From contig OZ035962.1 in the NCBI GenBank assembly GCA_964034945.1, positions 110,239,034 to 110,303,033 on the forward strand: a DNA stretch of 64,000 nucleotides, read 5' to 3'. The notes below the pieces were generated by a model that was given only the letters and a program-made list of their open reading frames with translations, was not told the DNA's origin and made no database searches. Made by a program: the position numbers and the translations under genes. This document shows positions 22,709 to 33,736 of the stretch, piece by piece (positions within the stretch are counted from its first letter, which is position 1; the number at the start of each line of letters is the position of its first letter). This stretch comes from Chrysopilus asiliformis (lineage: Eukaryota > Arthropoda > Insecta > Diptera > Rhagionidae).

Positions 22709-22908
22709 AGGCCCAATTCTGTTGACAAAATTTTTATTTTCATTTTGCTTAAAATTGAGTTTTAGCATAACTTCGGATATGTAATTTTCAACAAACTGGT
22801 TCTGCCACTCAACATTTGGAAATTTACTGAAATTCACATCCAGTACGTACGCGAAAACTCGGTTTTAAGCAAAATGAAAATGAAAATTTCGTTGATAAAA
22901 TTAGGCCC
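22709..22908. mobile_element. MITE with AAT duplication (Q2)
   Basis: A 200-bp element with inverted ends of about 45 bp: AGGCCCAATTCTGTTGACAA on the left, and GGGCCTAATTTTATCAACGA read from the right. Both run on into ATTTTCATTTTGCTTAAAA. AAT flanks it on both sides (22706-22708 and 22909-22911). GGGCC ends and a 3-bp duplication suggest PIF/Harbinger. Confidence 0.75.
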
Positions 22909-22925
22909 AATGTTAGGCCAATCAT

Positions 22926-23123
22926 GGGTATTCTGGAATCCGAAGTTAAAACGTAAAACCATGTATTTGTCGCATTCCACCTTTTCTTGCAGAAACAAAA
23001 AATACAAGAAAATATAGAACATTAGTTAATTTATAACAAATGTTCTATATCTTCTTGTATTTTTTGGTTTTGCAAGAAAAGGTGGAATGCGACAAATACA
23101 TGCCTATTCTGAAATCCGAATTA
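22926..23123. repeat. Hairpin with flanking direct repeats
   Basis: Arms of about 64 bp (about 22960-23023 and 23040-23103) contain CATGTATTTGTCGCATTCCA and its complement with few mismatches. Outside the arms are direct, not inverted, copies of TATTCTG(G/A)AATCCGAA at about 22929 and 23105. The direct repeats are longer than an ordinary target duplication. The unit starts only 15 bp after the duplication of the Q2 MITE. Confidence 0.7.
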
Positions 23124-23164
23124 GCTTTAAAAAAAACTATTTGAATTTTAAGTATAAATTAAAA

Positions 23165-23865
23165 CATAACAAAAGCTATAATTGCCAATCTGGCAATTAT
23201 TGAAAACCCGTATGGTGTTATTGGTATCAAAATTCGAACAGTTGTACCAAAATTTCACTTTGAAGTCAAACTTTCCAATAAGATTTTTTAAAGTTTATTC
23301 CAATCGGATTTTGATGTATGGGAGTTTTATGTAGAATCATATCCTAAATAACTTTTGTTCGTTGACTTTTTTGATAATATGCACCGTTTTTGAGATATTC
23401 GTAAAAAACATTTTCGTCCGTATGGGGGGTACCCCCCCTAATGATCCATTTTTGCCCATTAACGAACCTAGCCTCGCATTTTATAAAAAACGGATTTGTG
23501 CAAAATTTCAAGTCTGTAGTTTAATCCGTGCGCCCGCAATCCGCGCCACAGACGGACAGACGGACGGACGGACAGACGGTAGGACAGATGGACGGTCGGA
23601 CGGACAGACGGACGGACAGACGGACGGACAGATGGACGGACAGACGGACGGACAGACGGACGGACAGACGGACGGACAGACGGATGGGCAGACGGACGGA
23701 CAGACGGACGGACAGACGGACGGACGGACGGACATGCAGAAATTAATTATTTTTATCATTCTAAACACACTGGTGTAATTCATTTTTGTGTGTGATAACG
23801 GAATCTTGGCGTTACAAACGGTAAGGCAAATCTAATATACCCTTTGGTTTCACGATACGGGTATA
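23165..23865 (-). mobile_element. DINE-like element, family A copy 3, expanded microsatellite
   Basis: Minus orientation, with the same stem-loop end (AATTGCCAATCTGGCAATT), core and ACGGGTATA end as the other copies. The GACAGACG tract is much longer (about 23549-23733), which makes this the longest good copy at 701 bp. The 138-codon plus frame and 91-codon minus frame here span the stop-free tract and are artefacts. Confidence 0.92.
23549..23733 (+). repeat. GACGGACA microsatellite in family A copy 3
   Basis: Largely regular 8-bp GACAGACG units over about 185 bp with occasional substitutions. In the other good copies the same position holds only 30-80 bp. Confidence 0.9.
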
Positions 23866-26524
23866 AAAACTGTAAAACTTAAGACAACCCTTGCCTTTTC
23901 GGAGATTTTGAGCCAACTAATTCGTTATGAAATTTTCTTAGAAAATGGTGTGCTTTCCAGTCGCTTTTTCGGGAACTAGTAAGAAGCCCTTAAAGAAGTG
24001 CTTGAGGTTTTTCCTATTGGGTATTTCATTCACCTATTCTGCTGTAAAATCCTGAAAAACCAATAAATTTCAACATACAAACTTATCTAGTTTCACTTGT
24101 TGTTGGCTAAAACATAAACTGGTCTAGCTCAGGCTTTCTATAAAACTTTCAATTCACATTATCTTGCAGCTTACCTTTTTTTAAAAAAAAAAATTGAAGC
24201 CCCTTTTTCTCATATTAGTCTTGATCCTTTTTTAGACCTACTACTTCACAGTTGTCTGTACTTTATCTTTTTTTATTTTCTCTTCTTTCTATTTTATCTT
24301 TTTTTTTAAGTTTTTTTTACAACTCTTGATAATATGGGTAGCTATTTGAACATGCTTGATACAGCCAGGACTTAATAAAAAGGAGGTGAAGTGGAGAAGG
24401 GCATGACATGCGAAGAGATTAGGGAATCAAAAAGACTAGTTTCATTCTATTTGTAGATTTGTATGTCCATATTGGAATGAAATAAGAATCCTACAATTAA
24501 CACGCAAAGGAGAAAAAATGTACCAACACCAGTATCTACAAATACAAGTGTTTTTGAAACAGGTAGAAACCTCATTGACAGGTTGGAGAGGTCTACGACT
24601 ATGTGTAACGTGTAGTCAGATTCTTTTCTATTTTGCCGATCGCGGTGGATTCATTTCGAGTTCAATATGCTGAACTGGAACACCTACGAAATCAATGATC
24701 GCCGCATACATTTTATTTTGTCTTCCGGCTCAAGCTCACGGTACGGGGGGGTTCTTTTCGATCACTGAATTCGTTCGACGCTACATAAAGAATTATGTAT
24801 GCGTGGATGGCCCTTGCGCGTAACAAAACAAATCGTCCCTGTCCCAAGTTCGTGGAAACTAGATGGCGAACGTTTCCTCTTCCCTGCCGCCTCGTCAACT
24901 TCTTGACACAATTGACCCACCGAAACTTAACGACACTTACGCTCGCAGTACTTTCCCTGTCTCTCCTAGTAATCTAAACTTCCAACATATTTAATCAAAA
25001 TATCCCCAAACGAACCTGAATCTTCGTCAAAGATCAAAAAAATAATAGTCCTTTATTACGTCGACCACAACAACAAAAAAGTATGATAATAAAAGAATTC
25101 GTATTTATTTAAAGATTTTCTTCTTCTTTTAATTCGTGAATGTTTATTTTTTGTTTATTCAATTTCATTGTTTTAACTATACTAACCCTACTAAGCCTAA
25201 TATAATTGTACAAATTTTTTAATATATTTTCTTTTCTTTCGTTATATAATTCAATGTTTGATTCAAAAGTATTTTTTTTTTTTTTTTTTATACAACAAGA
25301 AAGTGTTTGGTACTCATCGTGTTTTTCCTGTGTTTCAATAATCGTTGGTCGGATGATGATCTTCGATGTTTGCTGCTTTGTTGAATGTTGCATATAGTGT
25401 TGTTTAATGTTGCATGCTCCGTGTTGTATGCTGACGTCCTCCTGTGGCTCGAACTTGCGTTGCTTTTTTTTTATGTTTTTATTTATTTATTTTTTTTTTG
25501 TTCTTTAAATATACACAAACTATGTATTAGATATGTTGATTAAATGTTTTATGTGTGATCACAAACTATATATTAGATATGCCGATTAAATGTTTTATGT
25601 GCAATCCATATCACAAAAATCATCGGATAAATTGTCTCACTATACATATATTGTTTGTCTAAGCTTTCACTAAACTTTTAGTGTGTTTTTTTTTTTTGTT
25701 TAATTTTAATTAACAATTTTAATTACGTGTATTTATTTATATGATAGGGAATAACCCCTTTTTGATTTTCGCGTCAAAATTAAACGTGCAAGCGATCCTG
25801 CTGAAGCAACGCTACATCTCCGAGTGAACTTCTAAATTTTTAATTTTTCGTTAATCGTCGTTTTGGTACCGTATTCTTTCTATTGTATCTTAAAATAGTT
25901 ATGGGCTCAAATTGGAATTCTTTTATTGTTCTTTTGAAATTAGAATTTAAGGGAATCCTGCACGTGTTCAATATTTCAAAAGGACTTTTAAATTTTGACC
26001 ATCGAGATAATAATTCAGAATATTCTTTTTGAATCCGTTGCTACAATTATTTTTTGAATTTCAAAAAAAAATTTAACTGTGATATAAACTAAATCCTAAG
26101 CTGGCATTATACCCTACATGATAGATTAATATATTTTTGAATTCTTTGTATAAATCATATACTCATTATAATTGTTTTGTTTTTCCTTTATAAACAAAAT
26201 ATGCCCGTTACATATGTCAGGTTGATAAGGGATGCGTTTGCTTACTTTTGCTTTCCATCTCAGATTAGATGAGTTTTTTTTCCTGGTTGTAAGGGAAGCA
26301 TATATATGCATAGGGCATGGAGTAAGCAATTTTCGCCTTTAAAAATAGAAAATATCATTCTTGTTTTAAAATTTAGTTCTGTAAACATTTTTTAGTTGGA
26401 CTACTGCTTTCCTCCTTCCCCACACAAATGGGAAATTTTCTACCAAAATTCGGCCAGTTCTCGCCGGTTTCCGGCTGATTATTGTAGCATTTCTTTTGTT
26501 TTGAAAAATGCTTTTCATATGAAA
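23866..26524. other. Mostly AT-rich, one less AT-rich segment at 24600-24980
   Basis: The segment around 24600-24980 is less AT-rich than its surroundings. One frame (24771-24900, +) reads through without a stop and includes Val-Pro-Ser-Ser-Trp followed by Phe-Leu-Phe-Pro. No start codon, splice sites or full domain can be shown. The rest is AT-rich with a 19-nt poly-T near 25271. Confidence 0.4.
25515..25606 (+). repeat. 46-bp tandem duplication
   Basis: Two adjacent units (25515-25560 and 25561-25606), each starting ACAAACTAT and containing ATTAAATGTTTTATGTG, differ at about five positions. Confidence 0.9.
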
Positions 26525-27001
26525 TCCTATAATATAATACGAGGAATGTCTGTCTGTCTGTCTGTCTGTCTGCACAAACGATCTCGAAAACCCGCCTAAC
26601 GATTTTCACGAAACTTGGGGGTTAGGGATTTTCGGGGACAAGAAATCGATCTAGATAAGTCTCACCTCTGAGAAAATTCCCCTTCGATACCCCTCGCCGG
26701 GTATCTTCGAATTGGGTGGTCCGATCTTAATGAAACTTTATAGTATTACTAAGGGGGCTAAGGGCTTTCGAATTTTCCACTACAAACCTGACTTTTCCCT
26801 CCCCTCGATAACCCTCACCTGGTGTCTCAAAACAACGTTTCAAAAATCGGTGACAGCGATTACTCAATAACCACTCAACCGATTTCTATGAAATTTTGTT
26901 ATCGCGCGTTAGATTTAGTTCTAGCTTTCTAGGTCGGGAATTTAAAAAGAGGTGAGACGACTTTGAGGTGGCCGAGCATGGCTCGGTTTTCTTGGTACTA
27001 A
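26525..27001 (+). mobile_element. Second Helitron family (D), complete copy 1
   Basis: The left end is TCCTATAATATAATACGAGG, preceded by A. The right end is a 6-bp hairpin (CCGAGC-ATG-GCTCGG), 11 nt later CTAA, then T. These fit the Helitron rules of 5' TC, hairpin, 3' CTRR and insertion between A and T. A (TGTC)n tract follows the 5' end. The middle has two tandem-like blocks with CGAT, TTTCACGAAACTT and ACCGATTTCTATGAAATTTT. Minus-strand frames at 26366-26609 are not genes. Confidence 0.85.
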
Positions 27002-27096
27002 TTATAATATAAAGAACTTCTAGTTTTGAATGTTTCACAAAAGAAAAATAATCAAGAAAATCAAGAAAACATTGTTTATCTTAAAGTAATGAAATT

Positions 27097-27317
27097 GGGC
27101 CTTACCAATGACCCGTGACTAACTTAGTAACAGCTTTTGGTGTGTGCGAAACGGGCTATTTGCTTGCTAATTCTAGTAAGTTTTCACACATTTATGACAG
27201 CGAATTTAAAACTTTTCAATAAAAACTAGGATTTGAACTGAAATTAGCAAGCAAATAGCCCGTTTCGCGCACACCAAAAGCTGTTACTAAGTTAGTCACG
27301 GGTCATTGGTAAGGCCC
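27097..27317. mobile_element. MITE with GGGCC ends and ATT duplication (Q1)
   Basis: A 221-bp element whose arms of about 76 bp are almost perfect inverted repeats (GGGCCTTACCAATGACCCGT outward, reaching GCAAATAGCCCGTTTCG inside). It is flanked by ATT at 27094-27096 and 27318-27320. The GGGCC ends and 3-bp duplication suggest PIF/Harbinger. The arms are so alike that the insertion or arm homogenisation is likely recent. Confidence 0.85.
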
Positions 27318-27320
27318 ATT

Positions 27321-29040
27321 AAGTTAAATGAGCCGACCTATTTATTTTGCTACTCTGGACTAAACATTTTAATTGGCAATAATAAAAAAACCAAAAATTA
27401 TGATTATTTTACCCCAAAGTTAATTGTTGATATATCTGTAATATTATTGTCTGATGCTATCTTTTCGATCAAAGAAAATTTGTGTTCAAGATATTTTTTT
27501 TTTCATCTTTGTCACTAATTAAAAGGCTTTCAACATATTTTTTTTAATGTTTGGCTTCAATTCACTAAATCAACATAACATCCCGTTTAACAAGAAAGTT
27601 TCAATGATTAAATTGTTTTCCACCCACAGCTTCTATTTTCTTCATCTTGCCAGTCAGTTTCTTGTGTCATCGAACTTTGATGTGTACTCTGTTGATACGA
27701 AGTTCCGTACTGGTCGCAACTTTTAAAGAGATCGAAGGTTAATGAAATGCCGTGTAAATAAATAGAAATATGAATTTATAAATTTAAACATGGATATTTT
27801 TATCAGCATCATCAATTGATATATCTATATGTTAATTAAGAAAAGTTTATTATTGCTTGCGGGTATCTCATCCCTTTTACATTTCCGATAACATAAAGTA
27901 AAATTTTTTCAAAAAAAAAATAGAAAGAATTTAGGGAAAATTGCTCATTTTAATTAAGTCTAATAACACAGGGGGTTCTCGGTTACAGAAACGTTTCACT
28001 TTGATAATATGTTTACCCACAAAGCGACATTGATCCCCACACTTCCATATGAAAGACAAAGATGAAGGGCAGAAAAAAATTCTTGACGAATATGTTGATC
28101 GAATATGTATGCAAGAAAACCATATCAGTCAGCCAACATTCGAAAACATGTTGTGAACACATTTTGAGAATTCTTTTGCTAAGAAAACATGTATGTCTAC
28201 ATTTGTGTAAAATTCTGTTCAAGGATGTGTCCCGAAAGTTTCATAGTACTCGTATTTATGATTAAAAATATATGCTTAGTTAATAAATATCTAATGTTTT
28301 CAAGATAAATATATGTACGCTTAGATTTTTATGTTGATGTAATGTACAACACTTACAAAAAACGCGCTCCCTTCGAATTGAACTCGACGGATTCTTTATC
28401 TTTCAACGCATGTGGCGTTAATTAACCCCACAAGAAAGTGATTTACAAATTGATTTACCAATATATCTACCACGAGTTTAATTTTTCCGTAGAATTTGAA
28501 ATTATGTCAAGTTAATTTACGTAATAAAATAATTAATCTGTTAACATGTCAGCTTCTGGGAGTTTCATATTTAAAATTCATGAAATTTGTTATGGTTATG
28601 TACAATTTTTTATTTCGAATATATTTTTCGTTAAAATTGATCAATGCAAGAATTAGAAAGATTTTGGTGATTTTTCTGGATTTTGAAAAAAAGTTTTACT
28701 AAAACTCCAAAACCTAGAGGTAAATATTGTCTAATAAATGCAATTTAAGAAATGCCAACACTATTAGAATTTTTGATGTATGGCATACTAGAAGGGTATT
28801 TAAGTTCAGGCACTCAGCGCGTATATTTATACTCATTTAAGTATTATTTTCTTGCTTCTACTTAAATCTACCTCATGGCACGTTGAAATACTAATTTTTA
28901 CGGATTCTACATGCTTATCAACGCAGTGCGCGTCTGACCAAATATAGTGGCAGATACGTGCCATACACCAAAAACTCTAGTAAGATTTAACTAAAATTTT
29001 TAAAGTCATAAATTTACAAATCCCAACGTGAATGATTTTT
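27321..29040. other. AT-rich sequence, no gene seen
   Basis: No repeat family or gene recognised. Frames of 60-70 codons at 27306, 28013, 28062 and 28496 lack domains. Confidence 0.5.
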
Positions 29041-29049
29041 TGCGCTTAA

Positions 29050-29179
29050 ACTTTGTACTTTCCTCTTATATAGAGAGAAAGTATTGTATTTGTGACGGAG
29101 ACTGACAATTTTGGTACCACCGCGCAGCATTTGTCATGAAAAAAGTGGTTCATCGCGTGTACCACGAAACCTGTAAAGG
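29050..29179 (+). mobile_element. DINE-like family E, 5' fragment
   Basis: TACTTTCCTCTTATATAGAG followed by AAAGTATTGTATT matches the 5' end of family E at 17801. It then has CCACCGCGCA, shared with the fragment at 50548. It is interrupted by the piggyBac-like MITE at 29184, and no microsatellite or 3' end is identified beyond it. Confidence 0.6.
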
Positions 29180-29183
29180 TTAA

Positions 29184-29444
29184 CACGTTGGCTACCATGT
29201 GAGTCACCGGTGAACACACACTATTGTCATTACCGTCAGTTTCTCAAGTTCCATGGTTGAGTGCAGTCGTTTGTGCGGTACAAAGGGGGGCAAGTTTTTT
29301 CCGTTATATTTTATTCGATTCGTTCGTTTTTGTCTGTATTGATCTTCTGTTCACTGGTGACTCACAAAGTACAGAAATGATTTTTGCGTTTTTTTCCAGT
29401 GTATACTAGCGGAGTAAGCGTTTTTTTGGCTGGTAGCCAACGTG
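29184..29444. mobile_element. piggyBac-like MITE 1
   Basis: A 261-bp element with inverted ends CACGTTGGCTACCA and TGGTAGCCAACGTG, flanked by TTAA on both sides (29180-29183 and 29445-29448). A second inverted pair, GTGAGTCACCGGTGAAC and GTTCACTGGTGACTCAC, lies inside, the right member about 80 bp from its end. TTAA duplication is the signature of piggyBac. A 61-codon frame within it is not a transposase. Confidence 0.9.
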
Positions 29445-29603
29445 TTAAGGAGTTATACAACAACTTTATAACAATTTATCGACTCTCAACTCCAATAAGA
29501 TGCTCCCGAGAGAAACAAAAATTATGAAATACTGAGGGTATGAATAAAAAAGTGAATTTCTCTGTGGTAATCTTTACTTAATTGTGGGCACTGCTGCGCA
29601 ACA

Positions 29604-30350
29604 TCCTATAATATAATACGAGGAATGTCTGTCTGTCTGTCTGTCTGTCTGCAAAAACGATCTCGAAAACCCGCCTAACGATTTTCACGAAACTTGGGGG
29701 TTAGGGATTTTCGGGAACAAGGAATCGATCTAGATAGGTCTCAGCTCTGAGAAAATTCCCCTCGATACCCCTCGCCAGGTATCTTCGAACTGGGTGGTCC
29801 GATCTTAATAAAACTTTACAGTATCACTAAGGGGGCCAATCTTAATGAAACTTTACAGTATTACTAAGTACAAACCTGACTTTTCCCTCCCCTCGATAAC
29901 CCTCACCTGGTGTCTCAAAACAATGTTTCAAAAATCGGTGACAGCGATTACTCAATAACCACTCAACCGATTTCTATGAAATTTTGTTACCGCGCGTTTG
30001 TTTTAGTTCTAGCTTTCTAGGTCGGGAATTTAAAAACTCTGGAAAAGCTCTGTAAAGATAATGTGAATTTAGTTTTTCCCCAAAAATCAGCAAAAATAGG
30101 ATTTTGAGGTCGCCGAGCATGCACAGAAAAAAATAATTTTGTATTATTTACAAAATGGGTTTAACAAAAAAAAATTCGTAAATATTACTGAAGTTTTGTA
30201 TATACTTCGTAATATTAACAAATATTTTTTCGTATAGTTACTAAAATTTGTTAATATTACGAAGTATATACAAAACTTCAGTAATATTTACGAATTTTTT
30301 TTGTTAAACCAATTATTTTTTTCTGTGTGGCTCGGTCTTCCTGGTACTTA
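29604..30350 (+). mobile_element. Helitron family D copy 2, split by foldback MITE
   Basis: Starts TCCTATAATATAATACGAGG preceded by A, as in copy 1. It follows the same order of blocks, with a local duplication of CTTAATGAAACTTTACAGTA-type sequence at about 29790-29870. The 3' hairpin is interrupted inside its loop by the element at 30122-30327. After it come GCTCGG, a TCTTCCTGGTA spacer and CTTA instead of CTAA at the presumed end. Confidence 0.85.
30122..30327. mobile_element. Foldback MITE inserted in a Helitron hairpin
   Basis: A 206-bp element with outer ends CACAGAAAAAAATAATT and AATTATTTTTTTCTGTG. Its inner arms are perfect for about 49 bp (TTCGTAAATATTACTGAAGT outward) around a spacer of about 22 nt. 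TG flanks both sides (30120-30121 and 30328-30329) and occurs once in the uninterrupted Helitron at 26980. The superfamily is uncertain; a 2-bp duplication suggests a Tc1/mariner-like source. Confidence 0.85.
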
Positions 30351-30411
30351 TAATAACATACAGAAATCGACGACGAAATTTGTGGGTGACCTTTAAATGC
30401 AATTTAAATTA

Positions 30412-30515
30412 CATTGAAACCTGTAACGGGGATTCGCACTGGATAAGCAAATTTCTTGAACAGGCTTGAACAGATTTCCGGCTTATCTACGGCCCGGCTT
30501 ATACAGGTTTCACTG
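30412..30515. mobile_element. pogo-like MITE, 104 bp
   Basis: Ends CATTGAAACCTGTA and TACAGGTTTCACTG are inverted repeats with one mismatch. They are flanked by TA at 30410-30411 and 30516-30517. Internal GGCTTATCTACGGCCCGGCT is typical of degenerate short pogo/Tigger derivatives. Confidence 0.75.
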
Positions 30516-30517
30516 TA

Positions 30518-32434
30518 AAAGGAACCTTGACATTAAAACTTTTTATGCTAATATGGGAAAACATTTTTTTTCAATTTCCTAATAAAAAAGGATTTTCGGC
30601 TCAAAGAAAACCAGTTCCACGTGTAAATGCACAGTAAATATTCAACAGACTCAATTAAAAAAATATAAACCAGAAATCCCAAAACATCATTAAAGGTCAA
30701 CTTTTACCGTACGTGAAGTGTTTTATTCTATATAACGCATATATGGGACATTCGGATTTACAAACATATTTATATTTCGATCGCGTATAGCTGACTATTT
30801 TCCATTTGAAGGAATCGAAGCAATATGGCTCCTTACCTTGAATTGAAATCTTCCCAACTTTTTTTTATATTTATTTTCGATTTGTTGCCGGTCTCGACCG
30901 ATGCTTTTCTCAACAATGATTGACATTTAGATATTGGTAACATTTTTTCCGTTGGTTGTATCTATATGGATAGTAAGTATCTATGGTCCGTATAGCAAAC
31001 GGAATGGATTTAATTTTGTATCGAAGGATTTTAGATTGTAACTCTGCATATATAGGATTCACGTGTGTATCTTTAATTCTAGATTCCTCTCAAAGTGTAC
31101 GACAAAAGTATATTGAACGAATCAACAGTGTATCAAACTATATATGTATGTTTGTTGGAAAGTAAATTTATAGTTATGTCCACATCACGCACACGAATTG
31201 AATTTTAACGAGGGGTTTATTCAGAAAAAAGTCAACGACAAAAAAAACTCCCCAAAGAAAAAAATTATTTTCTTATTATATTATTTGCACTTCTTTTTGA
31301 AAAGGGTTACATAATGGTTTGTCCTTGTGGTAAAATCCCTTTTTATAGAACCATGGAGAAATACTAAAAAATGAAAATACCTTACTGTGGAAAAACACAG
31401 CAATTCGTACAGAGAATAAAGAAAAAGAAATATTATATAACATGAAGCCAGGTCTGCTTATTTGACGATAAAATTCAATAAAATAAGGTTTTAGGTATAA
31501 GGACTTCTAGGCAACTACACGTCAATATTAACTATAAGGACTTGCGAAATTTGGAGGACTTTTTATTTAATTTTTTCGGGCTATTTGTTATTGGGGTGAA
31601 TATTAAATGAAAAAAACGATGAAAAAAATTATTACCAAATAAGTAATAAATCTGTCCATAACAGATCATTAATACCGGCGATAATTCAAACACATTAAGT
31701 AGTAATTATAGGAGTCTACATAATAGCACTTTATCTCATTTCATGATCAATGATCGTGCATCTTTTACGGCAGAATAGTGCAGCTACAAACAGCAAAAAA
31801 AGAAAATTAAAAATAAGAAAAATTAAGAAAACACAAAACAAAAAAAAAATCGAAATCATCATCGAGTTTCTTATGGTAATTTGAAAAAAAAGACTGGAAG
31901 CTGAAAAGTCAGTTTTTTTCGACAGTTTCTTTTCAGAGTCGTTCTAAATTACCTCAAGATATATTGTAGATTTATGTGTGCATGAGTAATTTTGTTTCTC
32001 GTAAAGGAATTAGGGTAAATGTATCCGTTTTTGAACACAATACCCAAAAACAGGTCAGAAAATTTCTGATTTTTTTGTGGTTGTTTTAAATGCAAGAAAA
32101 TTTTATTAATAATTTTACATTTAATAAGTAAAAAAAAAACTAGTAACAATATGTTTTGCCTACCACGCGGTATTCTTCTACGAACGGTTTTGCTTTGAAA
32201 TGGAGTCTATGGTTAAATATGGTCACCCTATATTTGTTTTGCGTCAATGTAGTGGTGATGCATCGAACAGAAGGGTAGTGGTAGAGGAGGAACACCAACG
32301 CAAAAACAAATTTTTCATTCAAAATAAAACTCGATGGAAAAACAATTAAGAACTGAAATAGTTTAAATAGAATTCTCGGCGATTATTTACCCCTTACCTC
32401 AGAGGCACAGAAAAATAGCAAATATTTTTATTTT
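30518..32434. other. AT-rich sequence, no gene seen
   Basis: No repeat family or convincing frame. Frames of 60-66 codons at 30983, 31949 and 32140 lack domains. Confidence 0.5.
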
Positions 32435-32438
32435 CTGT

Positions 32439-32490
32439 TTAACCATTGAATCATTTTTACTCGACATTTTTAGCATTGAATGTGCTGTAC
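32439..32490 (+). mobile_element. Fragment of short TIR element (I family)
   Basis: GTTTAACCATTGAATCATTT, then ACTCGAC and TTTAGCATTGAAT follow the same order as the interior of the 105-bp element at 44519-44623. The end repeats are not clear here. Confidence 0.5.
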
Positions 32491-32544
32491 ACGAAATTTT
32501 TATTTTTATTTTTGTTAGATGTACCATTTTAAAGTTACATAACT

Positions 32545-32590
32545 TTTTTTTTATATTTTTTTTTTATATTTTTTTTTTTATATTTTATGC
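32545..32590 (+). repeat. Poly-T/TATA tandem repeat
   Basis: About three units of T-run plus TATAT, 13-15 bp each. Confidence 0.8.
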
Positions 32591-33009
32591 CAGGAGCATA
32601 ACTTACATTACGATTTATTAACAGGTACAATTTTGTTACCACCGTGTACCACCGAGTCTGTACGGGTTGAATCAAGAGCTACACAGTCCCAAACGAAAAT
32701 TAATTAAAATTAAAAAAAAAAAATCTGGCGGAAATTGCAAAAGTTCCAATAAAGAGAAATGTTCTGCAAGCCAAATAGTCTGAGATACGCCTGCCCTTTG
32801 AGGAAAATCTCTGAAAAAATGCGATGCAAGCCAAAAAAATGTAATTTACAACAACGTCAAGCCAAAGTGGAGCATTTTTTGCATATATGGCGTAGTCGAA
32901 TGGCCTGAAAAATTTTAGCACTAAATTGAAAAATCCGGGACAAAATTTTGGTTTCACGATGCACAAAAGAGGGCCAATGGGCTTATATTTTATTTGAAGT
33001 TGCTAAATA

Positions 33010-33197
33010 CAGTAAAACTTCCCTAATCGGGACACCGACGGGAGCGCGAATTCCTGTCCCGATTTCGAGGTGTCCCAATTCTGAGGTGTCCCGATTACAG
33101 AGGCTGTTGTCTATGGAAAATGCGAGGGAGGGCTTAGAGGGTGTCCCGATTTAGAGGTGTCCCGATTTTAGAGTGTCCCAATTAAGAGGTTCTACTG
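33010..33197. mobile_element. pogo/Tigger-like MITE, 188 bp
   Basis: Ends CAGTAAAACTTCCCTAATCG and AATTAAGAGGTTCTACTG are inverted with some mismatches. They are flanked by TA at 33008-33009 and 33198-33199. The block GTGTCCCGATT is repeated five or six times inside, so each half carries tandem subterminal repeats. No coding capacity. Confidence 0.88.
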
Positions 33198-33736
33198 TAT
33201 TTCGGTTTAAAAAAAAATTCCGAACCTCAATTCGAAACTGCTTTAACAAAGCACATTTACCCTATAACCACTCGAATATGATCGAATCAATGCAGTAAGA
33301 TGCGGTGGTGTGTTTCTCCTCTAATTGATCTTGAGAGATGGACTCAAAGAAAACAGCACACAAAATAACCAACGAAATAAAAGAACAAAATAAATGACGT
33401 CTCAGGACTAACCCTTAGGGCATTAAAGATCTAGAAAACAAGAAAACATATTAAGGAAAAAAAACACCATCTTCACGTAGCATAAGAAACCACCATAGAA
33501 AAAAAAATTAAACCGAGTTATATGCGACCTGATGGACCTGATCAAGAAGAGCCTGACTAAGCTGAGCAGTCAAACCAGTTGTTTTTGCATCATTTATTCG
33601 AGCCTCAAGTTGTTTTCTTGTAGAAAATCATCCAACAAGCAATTTGACGAGATTTTATCAAACTGGAACATTACTACATGGAACACTTTTTGTATTTTTC
33701 GTACTACTTATAAAGTGATAAAAACAAGCACTGATT

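Noticed and set aside
23362..23783. 138-codon plus and 91-codon minus frames that look conserved with frames at 7025, 20826, 41996 and 56121
   Set aside because: The similarity is that of five copies of the same non-autonomous element. There is no domain and the frames end in a microsatellite.
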